A DNA stretch of 31,224 nucleotides, from the NCBI GenBank assembly GCA_037178675.1, contig JAYMGJ010000783.1, forward strand, positions 1 through 31,224. The letters are read 5' to 3'. Below the pieces are notes generated by a model. It was not told where the DNA came from. It saw nothing but the letters and a program-made list of their open reading frames with translations, and did no database searches. The DNA comes from Scleroderma bovista (taxonomy: Eukaryota > Basidiomycota > Agaricomycetes > Boletales > Sclerodermataceae). Below are positions 1-10,357 of this stretch, in pieces. A program made the position numbers and the translations under genes. Numbering within the stretch: the first letter of the stretch is position 1; each line of letters opens with the position of its first letter.

Positions 1-259
1 CTTTTTTTTGTCCTGCGGGTCCTTGGACATCGGTGTTTAGCCTACAGGTATGAAGATCCATTCATGAGGCATCCCATACATGCCCTAATCAATATTATCA
101 GCTATGCCTGCCATATGGCACTTCATCCGTTTGGCTGAGTTGTTCGGTCAGCCATTGCTTGTGTGGTCTGTGATCTTCCTGCCGCGCGGAAAGCTGCACA
201 AATGTTGGCTGCAAGAAGTTATTTTTATTGCAGTGTTTGCAATTGTTGCGATCTTAAAA

Positions 260-1953
260 CACTGGGCAGGACAGACTTTCATTCAGAGTGTTGGAACTTG
301 TGGGACAAAGCTACACTATGACAACAGGTGGAGGGGTACAAGAACATGGAGAGTGTTCAGCAGCAAGAAGCACTGTTTGCCAAGTATGGGATCCAATGGT
401 TGCCACTATGGAAGCTGCCATACTGGGATCCAGCTTGCCAGCTCATTGTAGATGCCATGCACTGCATCCTGGAAGGACTGACCAGATTCCATGTCTGTAA
501 TGTCCTTTGACTCACCTCTGTCGCAGCCGACAGTCTGGAAACCCTCCCACCTGTGTTTGAGCACCCCTTCAGTGCTCCAGTGTCTATGGACAGCCAGCCT
601 TTGACAAAAAATGAAATAAATCAAATCAAGGGAATTTATTGTTTGTTAACTTTGTCCGTGAAAAACCTCGATGCGGAAGATGGTTGTCATCAACAGTGGA
701 TTGAGGACCACATTACATGGCTCACAAAACGGCTCACTGCAAAAACTATATGAGTGTTGAAATTCGCTGCAATAGACTTGCATTGTAAGCCAATTCATGG
801 TGACAGAATAGTGGAGGGAGGTAGGATATTGAAGGTATACTGGGTCAATACTCTTATTCAATGGGTGAGACTGTCCTAACTCATTACATTGGTATCCTCA
901 CAGTCATGTAGCAGCGAACAAAACCTCGGTCTACTGGCCCGCAACCCACTAAATTTGGAACACGAGAAGTCATCAAGCATATACGTTCCGTCATTAGAAC
1001 TGCTGACACCCCTTCTTGGCTGAGGAGTGTACCATATGACTTCGGAGAACCAAGGGCGGGCACTCTAAAAGCTGATGAATGGCGAACAATGATCACTGTA
1101 TATATCCCTCTCGCACTTATTAGCCTATGGGGTGATGGGATGGTGCACAAGTCAAACAACCTCAGTGTGCAGCTGTGCCAAGCATTGGACCATACTATGG
1201 CTCTTGTCCAGGCCGTACACATCGCCTGTGCTAGGTCTATGACCATCAAACAGGCAGTTGCATACCGATCTTTTATCGGCATCTGGGTATCCAAACTGAA
1301 GATACACCATCCATCTGTTGACCACCGTCCCAATTGTCACATGTCTATCCACATTTACGAATTTCTTCTCTCATTTGGCCCTGTGTGCTCCTGGTGGTGC
1401 TTCCCTTTTGAGCGTCTGATAGGTCAACTACAATGTCTGCTGACAAATAACAAATTCGGTGCATGCAGACTTTACATACTATGCGAAATCATACTCAATG
1501 CATCTCATAGGCCAATTGGAATCTATGATTCTCACCTCCTATGTCCAAGCTGCCAAGCTCAAGGCCTGGTTGGCTCGGGACAGCTGCCCTCCAACAATCA
1601 AAGAGTGTTGAGTCCTTTTCGAGAAAGCCTTTGCAACCAAAGGTGATACTAGCTTGGATGGGGGTGACAAACTTTTAGACCTGCCAGACATAACATTGTC
1701 AAGCACATCCTCTACTCAATCTCGTGTTATCCCTCCAGATTTGCACAAGTTGATATCTGGGCACAACATTACACTTCATGCCTGCCATCATGTGAATGGT
1801 GTTATGTACACCAGACATTCCACTCACACTGGCAACAGCCTTGTCACCTTTTACCCCACAGTGCTATTACTACCCTCGTCATGTGAACTGCTACTGGTGG
1901 AAATGCCATCAGTAGTAGAATGCAGAGCACTGAGGCTTAATGCAGAAAAGTGA
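260..1953 (+). pseudogene. Tnp2-like (CACTA/EnSpm-type) transposase relic
   Basis: A decayed DNA-transposon transposase. Four stretches in different frames match, from family knowledge, the order of fungal Tnp2-like proteins. At about 263-510 is the segment with GIQWLPLWKLPYWDP and VDAMHCILEGL, which holds a candidate catalytic Asp. At 553-860 is a helical segment ending LKVYWVNTLIQWVRLS. At 921-1480 a continuous frame carries TPSWLRSVPYDFGEP, ADEWRTMITVYIPLALISLWG and FGPVCSWWCFPFERLIGQLQ. At 1515-1850 the C-terminus has VIPPDLHKLISGHNITLHA and THTGNSLVTFYP. Lesions include TGA codons at 319-321 and 1609-1611 and frameshifts near 1470 and within 510-920. Only the C-terminal two thirds are present, and no terminal inverted repeat was found. 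The last 100 bp overlap the 3' end of the opposite-strand Myb/SANT-like gene. The assignment rests on remembered motifs, so the exact superfamily is moderately sure; that it is a transposase relic is fairly sure. Confidence 0.68.
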
Positions 1954-2908
1954 TTTAAGCCCTTGCCCTTAGAGGGCATGAGCAGCTTCATTTTATCATA
2001 GTGTACCCAGCCTTTTGATTTGAAAGTAGTTGCATCCTTGTGTATCTGTCAACATTACCGTTAGCCTAGATCAGTGTCCTTCTTATGGTGACGTACCTTG
2101 ACATATCCATCCCACACAGCCTTGTTCTCCAGACCAATATTGGCCCCTAATTCAAGCGAATATGCGAACCCGGACATATTCACAATGTGATCAACGACTT
2201 TGAATGTCTTTCTCAGCTGCCATAGGCAATATCAGTTGATATTCCATTAGTATTTAGGTCGAAAATTACTCACCCTTTTGTACTTGTCCTTACATCCTTT
2301 GGGAGTCTTGGGTCCTCCTTTGCTGGGGTTGGCAAGAGCAGCAGCAACCCCATTCCAAAAAGGTGCCTGGAAATTCATGCCCTGGCCAGCTGATGCCTTG
2401 TGAGAAATAGCCAGATCAAGGAGAGTATTGATGTCTGCATCTGGCCATGATGCCAATCCCGATGGCAGCTTCTCCTCTGTTCTCTCTTCGTGCTCTCTGT
2501 CTCTATCCTCGTACAAGTACTCGGTCATTGACCGTTTACCCTCGGACTCTCTGTCAGACCCTCGGTCGGCCTTCCTATTACTTGGGAAGTGTGACTACGC
2601 TACGTAGCATCTCAGTCTTACTGCTAGACCAACCTCTGACCCCCAGACCCCTCATAGAGATCAGATCGGTGAAGAACTGGTCTTGACAGCAGCCATGCCT
2701 GGAGATAGCTGTTTTAAAAGTGATGTCCATGAGATACAGGGTAATATATTGTGGAATAATACTCTACCTGATTTTTGGTTGTTTTAAATTGTTTCAAAGG
2801 AGGTGGATTGTCTAGCTCCTGGTAAGCATCTTCATCACCATTTTGAAACACATTGTGTTCTGCCATGATGGATGAGCAAGCCACAGTAGGAGATGCCTTA
2901 GATTGCAT
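1851..2908 (-). CDS. Myb/SANT-like DNA-binding domain protein, four exons
   Basis: Predicted exons are 2908-2768, 2594-2274, 2216-2097 and 2045-1851, all joined in phase 0, giving about 258 residues. Introns are 173, 57 and 51 bp with donors GTAGAG, GTGAGT and GTACGT, and CTAAT/CTAAC branch points in the two short ones. The domain core starts in exon 2 (WPDADINTLLDLAISHKA, then FWNGVAAALA and GCKDKYKR) and continues in exon 3 (LRKTFKVVDHIVNMSGFAY, then WDGYVK). This is the fungal Myb/SANT-like pattern, in which three helices with spaced Trp residues probably contact DNA. A charged RDREHEERTEEK stretch precedes it, and a Ser-rich tail ends at TAA 1853-1851. The intact splice phases argue for a functional gene. 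Members can be host genes or helpers of Harbinger-like transposons; no transposase lies beside it to decide. The start is uncertain, because an open frame at 3109-2915 lies directly upstream in the same frame behind one TGA. Confidence 0.72.
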
Positions 2909-2914
2909 AGCCTG

Positions 2915-3109
2915 TCAACCCTTTCTTCTGGGAGTGACTTTTTGAAACTTATCAATTGATCCTCTAGTTGTTTTCACAGTCTTCCACACCCCATGGGTCA
3001 CAGAGGTAGAAGAGGTCACTCCAGATATCCTCGACTTCCCCATGATTGATAGGCTTGGTGCAAACTTCAGTAGGAAATACCTCATTGCAACATCATGGAT
3101 CACAATCAT
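2915..3109 (-). other. Open frame upstream of the Myb/SANT gene, separated by one TGA
   Basis: This 64-codon frame contains the basic, Ser/Thr-rich start MGKSRISGVTSSTSVTHGVW and ends KVTPRRKG before TGA at about 2917-2915. The next codons (Gln, Ala) lead straight into the ATG at 2908 of the Myb/SANT-like gene, in the same frame. It may be an N-terminal extension cut off by a point mutation, an upstream ORF in the 5' leader, or chance. The basic composition suits a nuclear DNA-binding protein, but I cannot decide from this sequence alone. Confidence 0.3.
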
Positions 3110-3331
3110 CGCATCCAGATCTGTGTATCTTGTCTGAGATTGGTACCAATTGGCATCAGGAACATTAGGTACACTACCTGTATATAGTAGGTGATCTGCT
3201 GATTAGTGACATCAGCTACTTCTTATGGTTAGTAATCCACTGCACCAGAACCATAGCTAACCTCAAAAGGAAATTGTTTGGATCAAAGGAACCTTACATG
3301 ACAGCTGAGGGAATTCTGTTCAACATGGTGC

Positions 3332-3728
3332 TGTCAAGTCCGGGTCTACTCCGGCAGGGGGTCTGGTCAAGTCTGGACGAAGGCAGATGAAGGACAAGGG
3401 CAGATGCTGGACAAGATGTTAGTCCAGCGAGAGTTGGTGACCGATTGGATTCAATGACTAAGGACAATGAGTGTTGATCCCTTGTGTAGGTTCTGGTCAG
3501 GTGGAGACAGATGGGAGCAGTAGTAGTGACTATGGTTGATTTCAGACTGAGAAGTACAGGATAATCTACAGAGTACTTATACTAAGTGCAAACTAGGGAC
3601 AAGTATATACGGTGACAAGTAAACAGCCTAAAAGGCAGACAAGGGATAACTGGAGAAAGTGCTAGGTCAGGTCCGATGAAAATAAAGTCAGGTCTGGGTA
3701 AAATAAACTGGGGGGAGAATAACTGTCA
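3332..3728 (-). repeat. Solo LTR of a gypsy subfamily with short U3
   Basis: From 3332 to about 3708 the sequence is a diverged reverse-strand copy of the gypsy LTR seen at 21150-21779, including the TATA-like cttata and the gatttcagactgag start-site block. It then departs from that LTR. On the minus strand it starts TGACAGTTATTCTCC and ends CTTGACA, so it has TG...CA ends. The six bases TGGTGC sit directly on both sides (3326-3331 and 3729-3734), which fits a target-site duplication. It is 397 bp, against 630 bp for the main family, because most of the 5' half of U3 is absent. Many CpGs of the related copy at 13260-13890 appear here as TG or CA, which suggests greater age. Confidence 0.7.
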
Positions 3729-3734
3729 TGGTGC

Positions 3735-4680
3735 TGAGGGATGCTGTCTGAAAGTGGGGAAGCGGACAGAGTACTGAATTTGATGCATCCAGGGAATTGA
3801 GATGAACGACAGAGGAAGATGGACATGGCAAGTATCTGGGAGAAAGGGACCATAGGCTGAGGGCTCAGGGGACACAGAGACAACCAGAGAAGACTTTTCA
3901 AGCTTGACAATAGACCTAAGATGACAAAAGTACGTCCTTGATGCAGGACTGATGAGGAGAACACGCTGGCTGAGAACGAGGGGGACTGAGGGAGCAGGCT
4001 GGGAAGATATGTGCCAGACAGTGCACAGGAACTCTGGGAGAGGCTGTCCTAAGAGCAGGACATAGTGGAGATCTGCAGCAATAGCGGAGAAACGATCCAG
4101 AGAAAATATGGACTCCATAGTGAGCGATGAGACAAATGTCTGGATTGTGGGGGGAATATCTCCGTGGGAAATGAACAGATTTGTGTCGGAACTTGACAGG
4201 CAGATAGACCACATTCTAGGCTCTCTGACAGTATAGTCACGTGCCCAATAGCTTAAGAAATGGCAGAGCTATTCAAAATATCGGAATGCCGGCACTGGGC
4301 ACCTAAAAATGATATTTGGGTGCTAAAAATCATTTCTTCTCTTGCTCCTTCGTTTCTCCATCAATTCTTTGGCTTCTTTGATCATTCTGATATGGGAGTT
4401 GTACTGCAGAAGTGTGCATTCCTTTCTCATACCATAATGATGTTATTCCTTCAGTTTCTTCTGCTTCTTGGTGGTTCTTGTGCAAGGGATGACTGTCAGT
4501 GTTGGCATTCATCTCTTGCATCAGAATAGTCTTCTTGTGCAATAGATATGAGGGTCTGTCATGCCTATCCTTCACATAAGGATCATTTGATATAGGTGTT
4601 ATCTTCCATGTTCACTGTACCAAACCTGTTTGGTGTGTGACAGCGTACTGCTTCATATTTTCGATGGCTAACTCAAAGAA
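3735..4680. other. Stretch without a recognisable gene
   Basis: Several overlapping minus-strand open frames occur at 3726-4240. The longest (4214-3726, 162 codons) is Ser/Pro/Leu-rich with no motif I recognise and runs into the solo LTR boundary. A charged 81-codon frame lies at 4575-4330 on the minus strand, but it has no supporting splice signals. The stretch may hold further decayed mobile-element sequence. Confidence 0.3.
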
Positions 4681-6567
4681 TCACTATTGGGCCGTTGTTG
4701 GAAGTGCTGACAATGGGGCTCAAGTGTATAGCTCAGATGATTGGTGCGTTTCTCTTTCTCAAACCCAAGCTTTGCTGATACGTTGATACTAGTCCATTCA
4801 TCCGCTGTGGCCATGAGTCAGCGATATTTCCCATCGCTATCCAATGTGTGTTGGAGGGAGAGGCCAGACGAGTGGCAGGAACCCTTCAAGCTGTTATTGA
4901 TTCAATACCGCATGGTGCAGACTACATGCAAATACTCGCTGCATTGGATACCCCCTCCATATGAACGTTAATTGAAGATAAAAATGGCTTTTATGCAATT
5001 GTTATTGGCTCACCCCCAGGCATTCACCACACAGTGTAAGTCTGTAGTTCTCATTCTCCATCATGTGTGGCTTAACTTTGTTCAGTGAGAGCGCTGCACG
5101 TGCCAAGGGGAAATTCAGTTATCATATTCGCAGGCAAACAACATTGTTCTGGGTGGCACTATCATTTATGGTTGTCAAGGGCATCTCACAAAATATGCTG
5201 CCCTTGTTTACTACTTCCAGTGAGATTGGAGTAAATGCCTCACAGAGTGCACTTGATTTGTTGGGTGAACGGTTCAACCATTCCTTAAGTATTTCGCCTC
5301 ATTCCCCACAAAGAGTCCCTATGTCAACAGCTGGTGCCACTGTCTCGAGCTCATCGCCATCCCGTACCTCCACCTTGACCTCATTGTCTCAAATGTTTAC
5401 CCCTTCTCAGACCTCCATCTCAACCTCACTGTCTCATAACTCCATCTCAACCCCATCGTCTCATACTTCTATCTCAACCTCTTTATCTCATGCTTCTTCA
5501 ACTCTCTTCATACCTTCCACTGCCCATCTCTGTCAGAACCGTTTCCTCCGACGAACTCCGACGCAAGCGGAGTTAAGTGCGAAGGGTTGTCGACGACAGG
5601 TGGAGGAGATGCGGAAGGGTTTGAGGACTTGGCTTCAGCGTATGTGCTGCGCCCTTGCGATACCTGCGTCCTCGTATTTCGGAGGACTAAGGGACAGAGA
5701 GACGGAGGTCCGACGAAGGTCGGAGTTGCCAGAAGGCAGAGGAGACAGAGGAGGGCAGAGGAGAGTTCGCGGGAGGTATTCAAGCTGATATTCGAACTGA
5801 GGGACAATCCCCTCAGCGTGTGGAGTACTTATACTTTACATCGGGAATGTACAGTAACCGAGAAGCGGAGAGAAACACAGCGGAGACGTAGGTAAGAGTC
5901 TGCGGATGACAAATGGATGAGTAACATACACGGAACGGAGATCAGTGATAAGCGTAACGGATCAAAAGGTTAACGGATCACAGCTATGAGTAATCATATC
6001 TAATCTAAAATGGGAACAAAGGAAACAGGAACAGAGACGGAACGGAAGCATACGATAACCAGAGGCATAGGCGCGGAACTATATACCAAAAGGAGACGGA
6101 GCGTCAATAGTCGGAGCGGAGATGGATACATAGCGTCGGAGGTGTGCGATTACGATCGGACTTGAGTTTACAACAGACTAGAGGCCTTGCGGAGTCACGA
6201 GGCGTCACGCGGTCGTGACAATCTCTTGCCACTGTCTATCCCTGCTACACCAGAGATGTCAAGAACTCAAGCAACTGCTTCTCCAATTATCTACAGGCAT
6301 GAACGTACTCTACGTGGCATAGTTTTGACTCACTACTATCCCGCATCTACTTCACACATACAAGATCTGGCTTCTCCACACCTCGGAAACCTCACAGCTC
6401 GCTATCTCACATCCCATGGATACAGCACTGAGGATGTTAGCTTTATTATTGAGGTGTACAGTCATGTGCCTACTACTGACGAATTTATCTTATCCCTGGC
6501 AAGGAGGGGTATGGCCATCCATGAGGCAAGATTTTTATCTGTACTGATAAACATGTGTGGACCATAG
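4681..6567 (+). pseudogene. Broken gene with RNase H1 N-terminal/viroplasmin-like domain
   Basis: Coding remnants begin at about 4684 with HYWAVVGSADNGAQVYSSDD. A frameshifted segment with SQRYFPSLSNVCW follows, then CVLEGEARRVAGTLQAVID. A TGA at 4962-4964 is followed by GFYAIVIGSPPGIHHTV. A 50-bp intron (5036-5085, donor GTAAGT, acceptor CAG) joins in phase to ESAARAKGKFSYHIRRQ. A Ser/Thr-rich repeat follows (variants of SQTSISTSLSH, about 5370-5500). The frame is cut at 5530 by a solo LTR and resumes exactly at 6226, continuing through YYPASTSHIQDLASPHLGNL to a TAG ending at 6567. The FYAIVIG-x-PPG pattern resembles the small RNA/DNA-hybrid-binding fold at the N-terminus of RNase H1 and in viroplasmins. 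No RNase H catalytic domain is visible. At least one frameshift, one nonsense codon and the LTR insertion make it a pseudogene. Its role in fungi is unknown to me. Confidence 0.6.
5531..6220 (-). repeat. Solo LTR, second gypsy-like family (CGGA-rich)
   Basis: A 690-bp solo LTR with perfect 5-bp target-site duplication ATCTC (5526-5530 and 6221-6225). On the minus strand it begins TGTCACGACC and ends GTTCTGACA. It keeps many CpGs, unlike its surroundings, so it is probably young. In LTR orientation a TATAAG box (5833-5828) lies about 35 bp before CTCAGTTCGAA, similar to the layout of the main gypsy LTR. The inverted repeat CTGAGGG/CCCTCAG lies between them. No internal region of this family is present. 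It interrupts the viroplasmin-like gene. Confidence 0.85.
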
Positions 6568-7167
6568 CACCACTTAGCAACTTTATATACTTCAATACTC
6601 GTACATAGTCACACGAAATGCATTGCATATTTTGAAAAGCAATACAACTACGGTGTACATTTACACTTCGGCATTTGATGTTTTGACTTCGACATTTGGT
6701 ACTTGGACATATGGTATTTGAACTTTGCTGTTTTGCATTTTACAAAGTGGTGACTGGAGTCTGACCAAACACAATTGACAAATTGAGAAATGAATTCGGC
6801 AAAATGTATTAGTCATCCCGAAAATGGAGTGCGATGCTCTGGCTTTCCATACTCCATCATATGTAGATATATGGAAATCCTACAGAATAGCAAGGCATAC
6901 ATCCAAGTAATTTGGGGTATCAAACATGTATTCAAAACACTTATGAGGCAACCCATTTTGTACGTGAGTGTATGCCCGTCTATGCCATAGGTATACATAC
7001 ATGTCCATGACTATGCATATGTCCATTTCTCACTGGGGCTGCCCCTTCGTTTTCAACCTTCAAGAGTGGGCAATTGGACTCTGGGTAACCTCAAACTTGT
7101 AGCATTCTCACAAATATCTAGTTGCTCCTGGTTGAGCCTTGGCAAGCTACTTATATCCTAAGCCACC
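6568..7167. other. Intergenic, with short imperfect repeats
   Basis: No gene is supported. At about 6664-6740 there are four imperfect, roughly 20-bp units built on CATTTGRTRTTTGAC-like text, a small degenerate minisatellite. Short open frames at 6790-6998 on both strands are AT-rich and show no motif. Confidence 0.35.
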
Positions 7168-8030
7168 ATGAACCCTCAGTTGGACGTGGTACACCATAGG
7201 CTTCCCAGAAATCATCTTAATAAACTAACAGGAAAGCAGTCACAAAGGCCATCTCCAGCTCTTACTCCTGGGGCCGCTTCAACATTGCCCAGATCCAGTG
7301 ACATCAACAAGGGAAAAATTGTGAGCTTGAAGAATTCACTACCATTTGACCAATCCAGCCAAAATATGACAAGTTCCTCTCAAAGTGTGAGTGCGCCACC
7401 TCAAGTTCTTCAGCAAGTATGAGAAATAGTTTTCGGCCCATTGCATGTTCTTTGCTGGACTTTGTCTTATAGATGCACAATATGCAAGGGAGTTCCATCC
7501 AAGTTGAGTCAGCTCACGAGGTATGAGAAGCAGAATTCATCCATGCTATTTTTTGAGCACTCCCTACACAATAGGCACCTGAGTCAACGAGTGAAGTTGA
7601 CCAGCCAGTCGCGGTTTTGATCGAAATGGACCCTCAGCTGGACCCAATACGCAACATGATTCCCCAGAGATCATCTTCATATGCTAACAAAAACCAGTCA
7701 CAAGGGTTATCTCGGGCTCTTACTCCTGCGATCATCTCGACATCACCCGGATCCAATGATATTAGGATGGGGAAAATGGTGAGGTTGAAGAATTTACTAC
7801 CTAACTGGTCCAATCAAAGTATCGCGAGTCCCCCATAAATGTGAGTACATCTGTTCAAACAGAACTATTCCAAGCTTTCCATGGAGTAAAAAAAGCAGCT
7901 TTCATGAGCTCTTTACAGCTGCGACTTGCAACAGAGATCAGCCCGAGTTGCACCTGCCCACAGGGTATGATAAACAGATTTCATCCATGTCTAGTGCTAT
8001 TTGCTGAGCGATAACCATGACAAGATCGAT
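7168..8030 (+). repeat. Tandem duplication of two exon-like units
   Basis: Two units about 455 bp apart encode related peptides in the same direction. Unit 1 (7168-7422) starts MNPQLDVVHHRLPRNHL and unit 2 (7626-7838) starts MDPQLDPIRNMIPQ. Both continue with KxQSQ, ALTP, SxxI/NDI, GK and LKN-LP in the same order. The DNA after each also matches, including a GTATGA donor-like site followed by CAGAATTCATCC or CAGATTTCATCC (about 7519 and 7966). The units lie just upstream of the NLR pseudogene and may be its duplicated N-terminal exons or a separate dead gene. I do not recognise the domain. Confidence 0.5.
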
Positions 8031-8319
8031 ACTGCCCAAAAAGAGCTCAACTCAGCAAGACTTGTGCCCACTTTTGCACAATGTGCTGTCGAGTCTGTTG
8101 GTGGGACTAACACTGTGCCTCTCAGATAGACACCACCAGTTCGACATATCTCCAACTGCTCCAGGTTTTCAACACTGTAGTCAGTACTATTGCTAATGTA
8201 TAATGTATCACTTTACTTGGCGCAATGGTCAGGCTGACATTTGTATGCAGATCCACCTTACATTCAAATGGCCTTGGGGGTACTAACCAGTGCAGCCCAG
8301 GTATGTCTTCTGGTAGCCA

Positions 8320-8646
8320 GTGGCACACATCTCACACCATTTTTGTCAGTTGATCATTATGCAAGTGAACCTATGGTGTGCATCACCTAGTCACTGCCTG
8401 TTTTGTGCAACCACCAATTTTGGTCAGAGTGAACTTGTAACACTAACCCTAGCTACCCCTGACTTAAATGAAGTCTCAGACAAGCCAGAATGTTGGCATG
8501 ACAACATTGAAGTAAAGAAAAGACTAGCAAGGCTTATTCAAAGTGCAAAAAATACTGGTAGCTCACTCACAGCTGTGCAACTTGGCACCATTCAGCTGTG
8601 GGAACAATGGACACTGATGGGTTTGAAGCATACATTTCAGGATTGA
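8320..8646 (+). other. Coding-like fragment of unknown origin inside the NLR locus
   Basis: A 108-codon open frame lies between the first NLR exon-like segment and the helical segment at 8931. Its second half (GQSELVTLTLATPDLNEV and on to about 8640) has protein-like composition but no motif I know. The following 8647-8930 shows no gene. It could be an eroded NLR exon or a separate insertion; no duplicated target site was seen. Confidence 0.25.
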
Positions 8647-10357
8647 CAACAAAGGAAGCCCAAAATCAGGTCAGCAGTTTATTTCTACAAAGTATAAAAG
8701 CCATGGGCATGTAGTAGCTTGTATATTTGGTGACCCTGTAGCATGTCTGCCAAATTGCACCCTAGCAGAGATATTTTCTCACTCAATTTTAATGCAATTA
8801 AAAATCTATCTTGGGGTTAGCTTCCTCTCATTGAAATAAGCATTTTTGCAAGAGGAAATAAAAATCTGTCTACTTATGCGTACCAGACCTTAGCTTGCAC
8901 AAAATAGGCAGTGACTAGGTGACACACACCATAGACCAATCAATCTCTGACTTGCTTTCAAAAGTACAGGACATCTATGAGTTCCTTCTTGAAGACAACA
9001 CCCTATCCAACCTAGATATGATGAAAGATACCCTTGCACAGATCACCCAAGTGATCAGCCATTGTGCTCAGTTCATCAAGAACTTTCTGAAATAACAAGT
9101 TTCTGTACACCAGAATCCTTCCTTCCTTGACAACATTCTAACCAGGTTCCACTGCAGGGAAACAAGTTGGAATGGACATTGCATCCAAAACCACAGAGCC
9201 CTGTTGATGATGACAACAAGGCTCTAGATGCATTGATGCAACAGTATTGCAATCACATCATAGACATCAACATCTACTGCATCCTCAAGGACTTGAACTT
9301 GGATGGCATGGCATATGCAAGCAGAGCTGGACTCAATATGACAAAGAAATATCTGGATGGCATGAGAGGGGAGATTCTACAGGAGATTGTTGACTGGATC
9401 CATGACCCAGACATCAATGTGCTGTGAATCTTCTGGCTTCACAGCCAGGCAGGGAGAGGAAAATCTGCCATTGCCCACACAATTGCTCTGTGGGAGGACT
9501 AGGGTCGTGCTTTTGTTTTGTGACAGACAGGCAGAATGTTGTGAAGAAAAGATGTTCACAACCATTTCCCGTGATCTTGCAGACCATTTTGACACACATT
9601 GGCTAGTGTATTTACAAACAACAGCTCTCTCATGGCTACTCCCAATATCATTCAGCAGTGGGAAAAGTTTTGTCCTGGCACCATTGTCTCAGTTGTTGAC
9701 TGGGGAAACATGAAGTATAGTTGTGGCTATTGATGCATTGGACGAGAGTGGACCCAAGCCATCGTGGAGTCACATATTGTCAGTGTTAGGATCCCCACCA
9801 GTGGCCAAACTCCTTTCCAACTTCCACCTCCTCACGATGCCCTGGTCATTGCCTGACATCCAGGCTGTGTTGAACATTGCTCCTCATGTCAAAGCCATGT
9901 CTTTGGATGATGTCCCTGCTGCATTTACTGAATGTGATATCCATCTGTTCATTTCTGTCCAACTCAAAGATCTTGAGGACATTGGAGAGGGAGAAGTCAG
10001 CCAAATTGCTCTGAAAGCTGATGGCCTATTTGAGTGGCAAAGTCTTGCCTGTGAGTACATCAGACAGGATACCACTAGTGAATCAGTCAAGGAGCACTTC
10101 AGCAATGCAATAGTACAGTGATTCACCCACACTTGCACCACCACCAGCACTTGCACCAACATTGATAGGGAGATAACCCTTGATTTCCTAGCTGCACAGT
10201 CCATTGTAATAGTTGTCCGAGGCATGTAGGCCATGTTAGAATTCTTTCCCATAATGATATGTGGTGAAACTTGAGGCAATATGCAAATTTCAATGTGGTG
10301 CAAGTGATGGTGGAATGGTGATTCTCAGTGCTTATTCAAAACATTTCCATAGTTCAA

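Noticed and set aside
884..1333. A 149-codon minus-strand gene
   Set aside because: It is antisense to the segment at 921-1480 that carries clear Tnp2-like motifs on the plus strand.
3726..4214. A 162-codon minus-strand gene
   Set aside because: No motif or splice support, it overlaps a solo LTR boundary, and it competes with two other open frames of similar size.
4968..5035. Integrated caulimovirus-type virus, from the viroplasmin-like domain
   Set aside because: The same domain occurs in fungal and cellular proteins, and no viral movement, coat or polymerase sequence is linked to it.
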